Shown one piece after another: positions 22,764-34,251 of a DNA stretch of 64,000 nucleotides. The stretch is taken from NCBI RefSeq assembly GCF_963678635.1, contig NC_087067.1, forward strand, positions 44,491,829 to 44,555,828, written 5' to 3'. A program made the position numbers and the translations under genes. Numbering within the stretch: the first letter of the stretch is position 1; each line of letters starts with the position of its first letter. The notes under the pieces are model-generated. The model had not been told where the DNA came from, ran no database searches, and worked only from the letters and a program-made list of their open reading frames with translations. This DNA comes from Symsagittifera roscoffensis. Lineage: Eukaryota; Xenacoelomorpha; Acoela; Convolutidae.

Positions 22764-24140
22764 TTGTAATATAATCAATTATAAAAGGATCTTTTTAAGA
22801 TTTTTTTTGCTGGTTGAAATTTTGGACCATGGTTTGTTGTTACAAAGCTAGCAAAAAATCTGGTATCTGAATTAGATAATATAATTATGCAACACTGAGA
22901 AATTTCTTTAAATTGTTTCTTAAGATACGTTTTAGAAAGTACAATCTAGGAGTTGATAATCGAGTTTCAAAAGGCTCTTTTCCAAATTCCGTATTTTAAG
23001 AGTCGATGAACATAGTTCATACTCTTATATAGTTTGCTTAGAACAGTCAAAAAATTTTTAAATATCTGCTTGATTTGTCCCTCATTAGGGATTAAGCCTC
23101 ATTTTGTTGCAATGTCGGTAAAGTTGTTGACAATTATGGAAAATTTTTTCACTTTTCAGTTTTTTTATCGTACAATTGAGATGAGAAAAATATGCTATGA
23201 TTAAGTTGACCTTATCAGTTATTTTTATATTTTATATCAGAGTCCTAAAAAGATCCTTGAATGTATTTAATAATGGCAATTGCTCGGGATGTTTCTTAAT
23301 TGATAAAATATCACAACCTGATTTAAATTATGTCTTTAAATGTTATTTTGGAACTCCGTGTAACATCAAATTTTGTAGAATTTAAAATGTGTTCAATTTC
23401 CTAACCTCTTTTTTGCTTTTTGAGTTGGGAAGAAGTAGACTGCAGAAAATCGAATTGCGTTGAAAGGATTCAACTGAATATTGTTTTAGATATGTGATGT
23501 TTTTACCAATTGTTTTTTAATTCCGCTTCAATTGTTTGTTGCTGAATTTTATTGAAGCGCAGTTATGAAAAGTGCCACACGATATGCGTTAAAATCCTCT
23601 TGTTTTACGCTCGAAATTATTCCTTGTTTATCGTTTTAAGTCAACCTTCTGATTTTCATTACCAAAAAATAATTGTTTTTTGGGAAACCGCTGAAGATTG
23701 AAAACAAAACGGTAAGTGATCATCAAACAAAACATGAAACGAAAAGCAGTTGAATGTTTTTGTGTTTTAAGTAAAGGAGGCGTAAGATATGAGTAAACTT
23801 CAAAACTATCATTTAATGAAATATTCATATGCTTCTGATTTTAGTGGAAGATCAGTATCAATTGAATGCAAGCTGTATCTAAAAGCAGCTGACGAAAAAA
23901 AATTAGTTATTGAGAATTTTAATAATTACAATATTGCATTTCAAATTGGTGGAAAAAATACGCTTACTTTCAGATTATCTTATCTTCAATTTTCTAACTA
24001 TCTGTTGAAAAGATTCTTGGAAACAAAAATTGGCATTTATTCGGTTCATTCCTGCTTCTAATATCACCACTTTTTAAAACTAGAATCTAGAATTTATAAC
24101 TAAGTTCAAAGATCTAGCTGGAGTTCTTTCACTCTTTTTA
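22764..24140. other. AGFG 3' flank and intergenic DNA
   Basis: AT-rich and without a recognised gene. One 90-codon ORF (23789-24061, +) has an AAAGGAGG sequence shortly before its ATG, but its product resembles nothing known to me. Confidence 0.4.
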
Positions 24141-24149
24141 TAGCGTTTT

Positions 24150-24475
24150 CTAAGGAGGGCCTTGGCATAGTGGTTAGGTTTTCGTTTTGAGACTGTCGTT
24201 TATTCGATCCCCTGCCATGACAGTGATAGTGGTGAGGACGAGCTCTCAAGTTGACCACTACCTTCAAGTCTATCGCAGCGTTACTGATTTCGGCTGCAAC
24301 AGTGGTATCACGTGAAAGCTCAAGGCGCGAAAGAACGGCCCTGAGTCACTGAAACGAGCTTCGCTGAGCAAAATGACTCTCTAGAATTTGCGAAGTAATA
24401 GGAACAGTCTAATGCTCAGACAGAGTTCATAGCTTTTCATAGATCTTCTGTGAATCGCAGCAACCCTAATTTTAT
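24150..24475 (+). mobile_element. tRNA-derived SINE
   Basis: The head GGCCTTGGCATAGTGGTTAG contains an RNA polymerase III A box (TGGCATAGTGG). TTTATTCGATCCCCTGCCAT 40 nt later contains a B box (TATTCGATCCC against GGTTCGANTCC). A GC-richer tRNA-unrelated body of about 250 bp follows, and the copy ends in a T/A-rich tail near 24475. The GC content contrasts sharply with the flanks. Confidence 0.7.
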
Positions 24476-24747
24476 TTTAAAAAAGTTTTAAACTTTCTTG
24501 ATGTCTTTTATTTTTTCAAATGAAATGATGTATATAACTTCCGAGATTCCTTTTTCGAAGCTTTTTGCTAGCGTAGATTAAGTTTTGCGTTTGCATATGA
24601 ATGTTTCGATATGGCGCAGAAATACTTTCGGGAGTTTTAATTTCAAAAGTTTATCAGATCTTTGCCCGGACAAACCTTTGAATGTTATGAAACATATGCT
24701 AGTAGGTGTTCTTTTTTTGGGTTAATTAGTTACATCAACTAGCAGAA

Positions 24748-24898
24748 CTTCAACGCATTTTTAAATAAGGAACAAGGTATTTTTCAATACCAATCACTGT
24801 CGAAAAAGCTTCAACACGAATCGTGTTTAAGCTTTTTCGGCAGTGATTGGTATTGAGAAATATATTGTTCCTCTTTGAAAAATGTGCTGAAATTTTTG
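24748..24898. mobile_element. Foldback (hairpin) element with ~70 bp arms
   Basis: The left arm includes TTTTTCAATACCAATCACTG followed by TCGAAAAAGCTTCAACACGA. The right arm is its reverse complement, with TCGTGTTTAAGCTTTTTCGG followed by CAGTGATTGGTATTGAGAAA. The loop is nearly absent and the arms match over about 70 bp with few differences. The outer parts of the arms (GCATTTTTAAATAAGGAACA on the left, TTGTTCCTCTTTGAAAAATG on the right) also pair. Confidence 0.75.
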
Positions 24899-24899
24899 T

Positions 24900-27800
24900 T
24901 CAGATTGAAGTTTTATGTTAAGATTTAGTTTTTGTGTGGCCATATAAATCCAATTTAGCTACTGTTTTTTTTATGTATCGGGAGGTGTTACTGAATTAAG
25001 TGATGTTTTCTCTTGCAATGTTAAGTTTGTTTTCAATAAATCTCTTTATATCTGTTTAATGGTTCACTTGAGTTCAGTTGCTAAATGAAAGGCAAATCAC
25101 ACTATCCAATAACAAGAAACGATATATTCAGAAAATAATAGCGGCTTTATTGTCCTAAAGTAGACATAAGATTGATGACTTTCCGCCTAACTGAAAATTA
25201 TCTTTCGGCTAAGTTTTTGCAAAAAGGGTCATTCTGTAAAATCAGAGGCACCAATCAAAGGCAATTTTTGAAAATTAAAAAATTCAAGGTTATGCAATTT
25301 TTTAAAGCAATTTTGTCTATTTTTCTTTGAACAGTAGATTAAGTATGTTGTTTTTCAGATTTTTGGAGTTCAAAAGCATTTTGTCAACTTGTCTGTTTTC
25401 GTTTTTAAACTCGCATGTTTTTCAAAATATATTAAAATGTGGTCGGATTTTGTTACTATTTTTCTTGCAATCATAAAAGTTTTGCTTTCGAGAATCATTC
25501 TTCAAGCGGAGCTCTTATTAGATTCTCCGACGGCGATGTGAAAATTGCGCAAAATGTTTGATTTTTTTTGTCTTTAAAACTTGATTTTAGGATTTTAGGA
25601 AAAAAAAATAAAACCAGATAAATATAAGGGTTCAGTGCAAGAGGGCCGAAGTAATTTAAAACCTGATAATTTGAAAGGTTCAGTATAAGGGTCCGAAAAT
25701 CATTTCGTAAATGGCGTTTACAAGCGCAAAAGCAAACAATAGATGACCAGTCTCTGGCAAGAAAAAGCAGCAGTAAACCAATTTAATTGAGGGTGCATGT
25801 GCGTCAATTAAAGAAACAAACATCTCTCACTATTTTTGCTTGTTAAAGTTACACTAGCCAACAAACAAATACGGAGCCTATTTTCATAGGTGAAGGACGA
25901 CCGGATGGGCGAAAAACTCATGGGCGAAGGACAGAAAACAAAAACAGTCTAAAGTCAATTCATAAAATGATTTAACTGCCGTTCAACTAAAATGAATTAA
26001 ATGAAGTAATATTTTGCGTTTCTTAAAACGAAACTCTTGAAATATAAAATTTGTTTCAATTCGCCGGCCGTTAGTGAAAATTTGAAAATTTTGCTTATTT
26101 CTGCCGTTTTTATGTTCGGACAATATTATTTTGTAATTCCCTGGAAAGGTCCACTTTCTTTCAGATTTTCACGCTTTCTTTCCAGTTTTTGGAATACTGA
26201 ATTCTGATTGGTTGATTTCTATTTTCGGTCCTTCGCCTGTGAGGGATTTTACCAATAAATACATCCGTACTTCACAAAATTGTTTCAAAACAACTGTCTA
26301 TCGACCAGTGTACGAAACTGGTTATCGACGAAGTGTTTCTTACACGTCATTTTAAAAAAAGAAACGTCGGTTTAAGTAGCTCTTCGTCGGGATTTGACTC
26401 GGATAAATTTCTGTGGGGGTCGTGTGTACCCGAACCGCGGTACTCATTTGGAATGAAGTTTCGAATGAAAATTATGCAATAAACATAAACATATCAAATG
26501 AAAACGGAGTTCTTAGATAACGTCGGCAGCGAGTTTGACCAAATCGAAAATGACGCTGCAGCGAATTTGACGAAATCTAAAATGACGCTGCAGCGAATTT
26601 GACGAAATCGAAAATGACTCTGCAGCGAAGTTTTCTTCTTTTTGATAACTTTTGAGACTAGCCGTCGCCACGGAGCTAACTTCTGGTTTAAAACCAAGAC
26701 GGCGGTCGGAAGATCAGAAGAAAATTGAAGACTTTTTGGCATGCATGTTCTTCGTTTTTTCTTACTTCGCTTCAGTTAACGCAGTTAAACAAAACTACTA
26801 GTGTATAAAAAAAGTTTTTACGGTAGTTCGAAGTTATCCATCCGGATCATTTATACATTGTGGTTGTTGTGCGAGACAACAACGTTTCTTCAACCGAGAC
26901 GACTGATTTTTTTGCCTTTTCATAAAGTTAAAATTGTTCTTTAGAAATTCCAGACATTGTCATAACGAATTGGGCGCTCCAGTAAAAATTACTAGAACAG
27001 ATAAGTATCATCAGGCATTATGCGTCTTGCTAATCAGATACATGCCATAATTTTTTGACAAATCTTTGACCATCCTTAAACTTTCGTTGCAAACTCTTCA
27101 TTTTGCAAGAAACTAAATTCAGATCATGTTTTTCTTGATTTATTTTTCTTCAAATAAGTTTTGAACATAGTTTGAGGTCATAAATGAACATACTCCTTTT
27201 TATAAACTCATACCTAGTCTGTTGAGAAATATTTTTGGGTTTGCTAGTCTTGAGTTTAGCTGATTTGAAAAGATATAGCTTACTCTTCTTTTTCTTTACA
27301 TGGTCGAATTGATGATTTTTTCTGTGCCATTTTGTTTTTCACTTTCATAGATGTTTGCTTAAAAGAATTCAATAATTTTCTATACTCAACAGTCACTCAA
27401 ATCAATAAACTTGATAGAGACCTCTCGTTGACTTATTTTTTGCATGATCGCAAAAAGAAGTAATACTTATTACAAGCATGTTTTAGTAAGACTTTTTACA
27501 AACATGTTTTCATCGGATTAATTTTCTCTTGTCGTGTACATGCTTTTCGTTTCAACGATTCAGAAAAAATATATGGCGGAAATAGTTTGTCGGTGTTTTA
27601 CTGGAGCGTATGAAAATACGAAGATAAACGTTTTACTTGGTCACAATAATCATACTATACTATCTTGAATTTATTTTGCGATAAAGTTCATTCATCAATC
27701 AAATCACTATCCTGCTGGATTAATTGGTGTGAGATTTACTTTGCTGCTATCTAAAGAAGACGATTATTTTACTTCAGGGTTGGCAAGAAAGCTCTTTGTG

Positions 27801-28155
27801 GCTGATAAAAACATTATCCAAACTGATGAATGGCAGAATATTAGTTGAAGATATCCTTGAGTTTCATACTTTGAATGTTCGTTAAAAAATTTATTGAATT
27901 TTTAGGTTTTTAACTATGTTTCATTAGTTACAAAGATTGTGTTAATTTGAAAAGAACGTATTTTTAAAGTATCAACTGATATTTCGTTGCATACTTTTGA
28001 ATGTTTGTTTTAATAGGTGGTGTATTTTTGAAGTTGTAACCGATCTTTTGTTAGTTTCATACTTTGAATGTTTATTTTAAAATTTTGTGTATTTTTGAAA
28101 TTTTAAACAATTTTTCATAGCAAAATAAAGTTATTGATTTTGCCAACTCTGATTC
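24900..28155. other. Intergenic DNA upstream of the glutamate transporter
   Basis: AT-rich, with no supported gene. It contains a three-copy tandem repeat at 26526-26635 (GCAGCGAATTTGACGAAAT units) and a weak inverted pair around 25870-25915 and 26215-26250 (GGTGAAGGACGACCG against CGGTCCTTCGCC). The stretch directly before the gene shows no clear promoter motif. Confidence 0.4.
26524..26636 (+). repeat. Short tandem repeat, three ~32-36 bp units
   Basis: Units of GCAGCGAATTTGACGAAATC followed by AAAATGACGCT, with small substitutions. Confidence 0.7.
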
Positions 28156-28181
28156 AAGAGAAACCGTGTATCTGATTCCAA

Positions 28182-31081
28182 ATGGGAGCTCTGATGAAGA
28201 GAATAAAGGAACAGCTGTTGTTGATTCTGACGGTGCTATCGATTGTGTTGGCCGTCGTAACAGGGGTTTTATTGAGATTGTTCGCCGTCGAAGTGTCCCC
28301 CTATGCTATCTACTTGATCACGTTCCCGGGGGAGTTGATGTTCAGACTGCTTAAAATGATGATCGCGCCTCTGATTGTTATTACCATCATATCAGGTAAG
28401 ACATTGTATTGTGTGCATAGTTCACACTATTGTTTTCAAGGCTTTGCGGATTGGTTTTTTCTGATTGAAAAATTTTGTGCCAAAGTCGTATTGTTCAAAT
28501 CGTATTCTTCCCATATTTAAGTTATTTGATATTTCTTAAGGCTGATTTCTGCCTCGTTTAACTGTTGACAAATATTGGTTTATCAACCAAAAGCTTTTTC
28601 TCCATGAAAGCAAGTAGTATTAAGCTCCACTTCGAATCTGTATTAACTTACTTTTGTCGATGATTCAGGTGTGTGCTCGCTGAAAGATGGAACTGATGGT
28701 AGCAAAATTGGAGGACTGGTAGTTACATATTACATATGGTTAGTAGAAGCACCAGTATCATCGATACCACCAGAAGATGCAAGTAGAATTACTTCTACGA
28801 TCTGCTATTGGCAGTCAGAAACTAATTTAGTTTGTTCGTTTTATTCGCATGATAAAAAAATTTGTCCTACGCAAGTGCATCTCAACCATCAACTGGTTCT
28901 CCGAGCAAGTGCAAGTTTTTTTTTCATGCAATTCTGCATTTTATTATGATCATACGATGTGAGTTTGGATAGGAGATACGTATCACAGTGATTAAACGAG
29001 GTTTTGAGCAGCCAGCTGGAGACCGAGTTCGAATCCCGTAGCAGACTCAGTTTTCTGTTTCGAAAACAGTTCTTTCAAGACCTATTATCATATCGAAGAG
29101 CTCTTTTTGAGTTTGTGTATATTAAGTGCAGCTTCGCTTTTGCGTTTGATTCATTTGCCTCAGTTTTGTTTCAGCACTTCGTTCTTGGCCTCGGTGCTCG
29201 GCGTTTGTATCGTGCTTGTTGCTTCGCCCTACTTGAAGTCGATTGGCGGAGATTTCAGCGAATCAAATGAGGAGGAACAGACTGAATGGAAGAAGTTTGA
29301 GGGCAACGCGATTGATGCTGTCATGGATCTACTGAGGTTCGTTTTTAGTTTGGTTATTTTATACTTCCCTTCTATAGATGCGCATTAAATAATACGTGCT
29401 CAAATTCAGCAGCTTCACGGATATGATCGTGGGAATTTAAAATGAAATTAGTTTTTCCAGAATTAGACTAGCAAGGTTGATCGATAAGTATTATGAAACC
29501 ACCTACAAATTTCCAATATTGGACTTGTTTTACATTTAACGCCAAGCCGTTGAACCGATTCCTATCGAGATATTTTGAATGAGTTACCACATTTTCGAAT
29601 CAAGTTGACTGGGTCCACCTTTTCTGCTGATTTGCGTTATTTATTGGAGAATTTATCCTGAGCACCATTGTCTATGTTTATGAAGAAATTGCGTGTTGTT
29701 CATAGAAATGCACTGCCGGACAACTTAGTGGCGGCGACGATGGAGAGAGTGAGAACAGAATACAGCAAAGTCTACTTGGACTCGTCAGGGGAGGTCATTC
29801 CATCACTAGGTAAAAAAAACAACCACAAATAGTTCATTGGCCTCTTTTTTTCACGCTCGTCCGCAAAAGTTGCAGAGAACTACTTAGTGAAACTTGCTTC
29901 ATCTTCAAATATCAAAGCTGCAATCGGAGAAGTTTTTGTTTAGAAAGCTTTATAAAAGCAGTTAGCTCCATTTGTTAAATGCGGCGAATTGTATTGTAGG
30001 ACCATCATTTGTACGTCTAGAATCGGACCATTAGATTTTTATGTGGCCAAAAAAGCGATAGGTGTGTCAATGAATTTGAGATAATTTAATTTGCTTTTTG
30101 CAGACTTAAAAGTTCGGTCAAGTGTCTCATCTTTTTCTTTATCAATCAATTTTTTTTTTGTCATATATAATTTCAATTTTAACCATTTTGTAATTTGACA
30201 AACAAGCAAATCTTGACTTCAGTTTGTTTTTCTTGCATTATCGGCTAAAGAAACGTGAAGCGTAATTTTCATATTTGATCCGACTACATGCAAATTGTGG
30301 CGTATCAATTTTCTAGGCCCGTTCGTGTGTTTTCTTTGATGAAGACTAAATAATGAAGTTTTCTCTGATGAAGTGCCGTTGAAGACTAAAATAATTCACA
30401 AATTATGCAATTTATACCGTTCGGTAATTTGTAGTTAAAATTCCAATTAGGAATTACCTCATTTGAGTAGAAAATATGGACTTCTGTAATCTAAGCCTGT
30501 AGAATCTAGTATTCCATCTCACCTTTCGGCTTCCACCCCCCGTCCCCCTCGCATAACTATCAGTTTATTGTCTAACAATTGAGTCTACAAGGTTGCAAAT
30601 GAGCAGGGGCGGATTTGGGGGGGGGGGGGGCGTACGTACGCCCCATCTCAGGGATTTGATCACCTACCGACCCAAAGGGTACCCCTTGGTACTATTTTGA
30701 GATATGCATTTTTGGCTGAGGGACCCTAAAGTTTGTCTAAAGGCGCCTTCGGCGCCAATATACACTAATTTTGAGGGGGGAGCGCGCGCTGAAAAAACGC
30801 GATTTTTTGGTCAAAATTTTTTTTTGGTCAAAATCAATTATGTTAGATTTGGCTAACTAGTCCGCATCCTTAATATTGTATTAAGCTAATGACGTGAACG
30901 AAATAGGAGGAAAAATCTTCGGACATTTTTTTTTCGACAGTGATAGTTAGATCTTGGTTTTTAAATCAGTAAATCTTCTTTCTTGTTCCAGATGTGTACC
31001 TGAACGAGTCCAATGGATCTGGAGTTTATGTGGAGAGGACTGTTAGGGCTACTCAAAGTGTAGATGGGACCAACTTGATAG
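28182..31081 (+). CDS. Excitatory amino acid transporter (SLC1A family), N-terminal five exons
   Basis: Five exons joined by GT-AG introns with matching phases: 28182-28395, 28669-28738, 29175-29336, 29706-29809 and 30992-31081 (214, 70, 162, 104 and 90 nt). Exon 1 starts MGALMKRIKEQ and encodes TM1 and TM2 with the family hallmark TFPGELMFRLLKMMIAPLIV. Exons 2-3 continue SGVCSLKDG..KIGGLVVTYYI into TM3. Exon 3 ends and exon 4 follows with AVMDLLRNALPDNLVAA, the conserved pre-TM4 segment. Exon 5 ends in VDGTNLIG, the start of TM4b-c. The family moves glutamate or aspartate with Na+ and H+ against K+. The exons that should carry the rest of TM4 to TM7 (including HP1 and NMDGT) are not visible before the next recognised exon at 34252. 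Confidence 0.85.
28985..29055 (+). repeat. tRNA-derived sequence (SINE fragment) in an EAAT intron
   Basis: GAGTTCGAATCCCGTAGCAG is a good B box, and CACAGTGATTAAACGAG 40 nt upstream is a degenerate A box. No SINE body was identified. Confidence 0.4.
30604..30850 (+). mobile_element. hAT-like MITE, 5' portion (copy 1)
   Basis: Begins CAGGGGCGGATTTGGG with a 14-G run, then TCTCAGGGATTTGATCACC, CCCAAAGGGTACC and AAAGGCGCCTTCGGCGCCAA, then GAGCGCGCGCTGAAAAA. This matches the copies at 45.5, 50.35, 60.4 and 62.45 kb. The 3' terminal inverted repeat is missing. Confidence 0.65.
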
Positions 31082-32014
31082 GTCAGGTCAGCTAACACAT
31101 TAAAAAAGGTTAATTTTTCTGAAGCTAAAACATAGCAAAATATCTATGTAGATCTTTATCTGGGGTTTTAACGGTTCCCCTTAAAGGTTTAACAGCTAAC
31201 ATGTTCTCTTTCCGTTTTTTTGTGGATAATGGTCATTTTTCTTAAGAGGTCAGAAATTTATCTAAGTTGAAGTTAGTTTTTTGTTGAGATAATATTGATT
31301 GTTTTCGTTTGCTTGGAGATGCGGGTTGCCTGTGGTTACTCGCTCACTCTGTTGCAGGGAGGAGTTTGTGATGTTTTGATTGCTTTTTGTTTGTTTTAAG
31401 TTATGCCCTTGTATCGTTGAGCTTCATTTGTTTTTCCGCGTAATTAGTTTTCACTGTTCGTTTTTTTTGTTCATTGATCCTTTTTTGTGAGACGGTATCA
31501 ACTGTGAAAAGGCGGACACTGGCAAAATTTTAATCGCCATATAATTCTGTAGATTTTTCTTCTCATTTTCCTTTGATTTATTGTTTTTACTGTCCTCTGA
31601 AAGTTTATGGTTTCAATCGACAATAAATGATAGTTTGATATTCAAGCGCGCTAATATGGTCATGGTGTTTTAAGCGACGAATTGGTTTATCCTTTAACAT
31701 TTATGATTTCGGTTTGCAATAATCTTTTTTATTGAAACCGTTTTGTTCTACTGAAGTTTGAATTGAAACATATTTCATAGAACAAGACAGCTTGTATCAG
31801 GGCGAATCATTTAATGATCCGGCTGCCGTTTCAGGTCCATAAAAAATTTGGTTAAAAACTAATTGAATATTAGAAAAAAATGAGCAAATTTTCATTTTTT
31901 TGTTTTCTCTACTTGCTATGTAAATTACGAAGTGCTATATAAATTACAAATTACTTGCTATATAAATTACAACCTAATTAATGATAAAACGAACAAATTG
32001 CTTGCTTTAATTGC

Positions 32015-32240
32015 GCCGACCATTTGAAAAAAATAGGGAAGAATTTTGAAATCGGGTGTGTTTTAGTATTTTCCGACCATTGAAAACGAGGAAGAACTTT
32101 GTATTCGGGTGTTTTAGTTTTTTTGTTTTCCAAGCAAAATCAGGTACTTCAAATAATCATCGGACTAGGTTGAGTGATATATCAAAAAAAAAGCCCTTTC
32201 AGCCTTGATTCGAACGGCATTTGAAAAATTTAAAAACAAG
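32015..32240 (+). repeat. Repeat family A (copy 3), with a partial copy at 32670-32770
   Basis: Two sub-repeats (CCGACCATTTGAAAAAAATA and CCGACCATTGAAAACGAGG) are followed by AAATCAGGTACTTCAAATAA and TTGAGTGATATATC. About 450 bp further on, ATCTGGTACCACAAATCATA and GGGTCGAGTGATATCATAG repeat the last block. Confidence 0.6.
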
Positions 32241-33400
32241 TCCCAGTGTGGAGAAAAACCGGGTCGAGAATAACCGGTTTAAATTTTTTAGTGCTTCGTC
32301 TAATTTCGACCGGATAAAGCGATGATATCTTGTTAAATTGGTCATTAAGACTAAACATAACTCTGGAAACTATTAGGGAAACGGACAAGAAAAGTTTTTT
32401 AAAAAAATTAAAGAATATTGTGCAAAAAATAGACAAACTCTTTTTTTATTCTTTTTTTTTGAAGACAGCTGTTGTTGAATATGCCTTATGTACTAACTTT
32501 CTACGCGTTTGTATAGTTTTCTCATCACACCACGTACAAAAAACGAAACTAATTTGAAAAACTTAATAATTTGAAGAATTTTTTGTAGTTTTTATGAATA
32601 TTGGTTGGGAACATTCTCCGCTACTTGCTGTGAAACCGGCTATCTTTGCTGCTTTTCCTTGTTTTATTTTCCGCGCAAAATCTGGTACCACAAATCATAA
32701 TCGGAATGGGTCGAGTGATATCATAGTGGAGCCCTTTCAGAAGTGATTTGAACGACCTTGAAAAGTTTTCACAAAGGTCTTCCAATGTCGAGAAAAAGTT
32801 GAAGTTCAACTCGAGCACACGTAGAAAAAAACCAACTCGAGCACAAATATTCCGCCTTTTTTTCCCGAAATTCAGAAGAATTTTGATAATTTCTGAACGA
32901 TGTGATATTGCCAAAAAAAATTTTGGCAGAAAGATTTTCTCTGGACTTATACATTTTTCTCGCTTGGTTTTTAGGATGTTTCTCTGAAGTTAAATATTGT
33001 GGTTCGACCAAGTTTGGGCTATTAGGATGTTAAGTACGAAGAATGAAGTGTTTTCTGAGTGGTGACTTGTGGTAATGGCCTAGTGATTTTTGTTGTTGCG
33101 TCGTCTGGGGCTGCGCATTGTTTGTTTTAGTCAGGTATCGTCTTAAATGAGCAAATTTTGTTTAATGCTTCTTGAATTTTTCTGGCTTGCTTTGACTGAT
33201 AATCAGTATTTTCTAATGCATCCTTCGGGCAACCTCCTTTATTGCTAAGGGATACGCCGATGTTTCCGGTGTTGCCGCTCATTTCGGTGAAACACCAGAC
33301 TGCCAAATAGGGTATTTTTTTAGAATGAGGCGACAACTCGTCGAAAACGGCTCGCAGTAATTCTCGCGATTTTTTCACCCGTGTCGAGTATAAGCGCATC

Positions 33401-33600
33401 NNNNNNNNNNNNNNNNNNNNNNNNNNNNNNNNNNNNNNNNNNNNNNNNNNNNNNNNNNNNNNNNNNNNNNNNNNNNNNNNNNNNNNNNNNNNNNNNNNNN
33501 NNNNNNNNNNNNNNNNNNNNNNNNNNNNNNNNNNNNNNNNNNNNNNNNNNNNNNNNNNNNNNNNNNNNNNNNNNNNNNNNNNNNNNNNNNNNNNNNNNNN
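33401..33600. other. Assembly gap (200 N)
   Basis: Exactly 200 N, a common placeholder for a gap of unknown size. It lies between the visible N- and C-terminal exons of the glutamate transporter and inside a possible LTR element. Confidence 0.99.
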
Positions 33601-33662
33601 TTTCAGTATAACCGTTTTTGTAATAATAACTCGGATTATTATAAGGGAATTAACTAATATCT

Positions 33663-33740
33663 GTCCCTTGTGGGGCGCCAAAATGTGCGCTAATCTCCAC
33701 AAAACAAAGTTAAAATCAATATTTTATTCGTATTTCTCGG
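33663..33740 (-). mobile_element. Possible LTR end and primer-binding site of a retroelement
   Basis: On the minus strand, GCGCACATT is followed by TGGCGCCCCACAAGGGAC (33680-33663), which looks like a tRNA-Lys-type primer-binding site just after an LTR ending in ACA. An AATAAA signal precedes it at about 33724-33729. The opposite LTR was not found, and the N gap follows about 60 bp downstream on that strand. A short minus-strand ORF beyond the gap (33127-33400) has no recognised domain. Confidence 0.35.
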
Positions 33741-34251
33741 TAAATACTCGTGTTTGGTCATAAATCGGAATATATCCACAATTTTTGTATAAACGGACAT
33801 AATCAGTCATAAACGACTATAACTCAAACTTTTTACTTCTATCATCGTATATCGGACGCAACGCCAGCTTGACTTTTTCCGAAACTGCTTGACTTTTGAA
33901 GCAATTAAAAACCAGCTTGACTTTTGCAGAAACTGCAAAAGTGCAAAAAAAAAACTGCTCTTTTGTAGGTCGTAGTTTTAAATTTGAACGATTTATGTTT
34001 CACGCATTAGTTACGTTTTGCGCTGCAACAGTTATCATTATTGCTAGCTTATCATTTAACGAAACTAAGAACTGTCAGGGTTTTGATACAGCCAAGTAAA
34101 TATGATATATTTTGGTGAACAAATTGTTGAGTTTGCTTGAAAATGTAAAATAAGTCATGGTGTCAAGAAGAAAGAATTAGCGACAAGAAATTTAGCTGAT
34201 CAAAAGAAAAAATATTTAAAGAAAGATGTTGTGGTGAATATCGACATTCAG

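Noticed and set aside
26494-26742. 82-codon minus-strand ORF with internal repeats
   Set aside because: The repetition comes from the DNA tandem repeat, whose copies fall in different frames; not a protein repeat.
32621-33011. Overlapping ORFs of 80-97 codons on both strands
   Set aside because: They lie on repeat family A and low-complexity sequence within an EAAT intron, with no domain.
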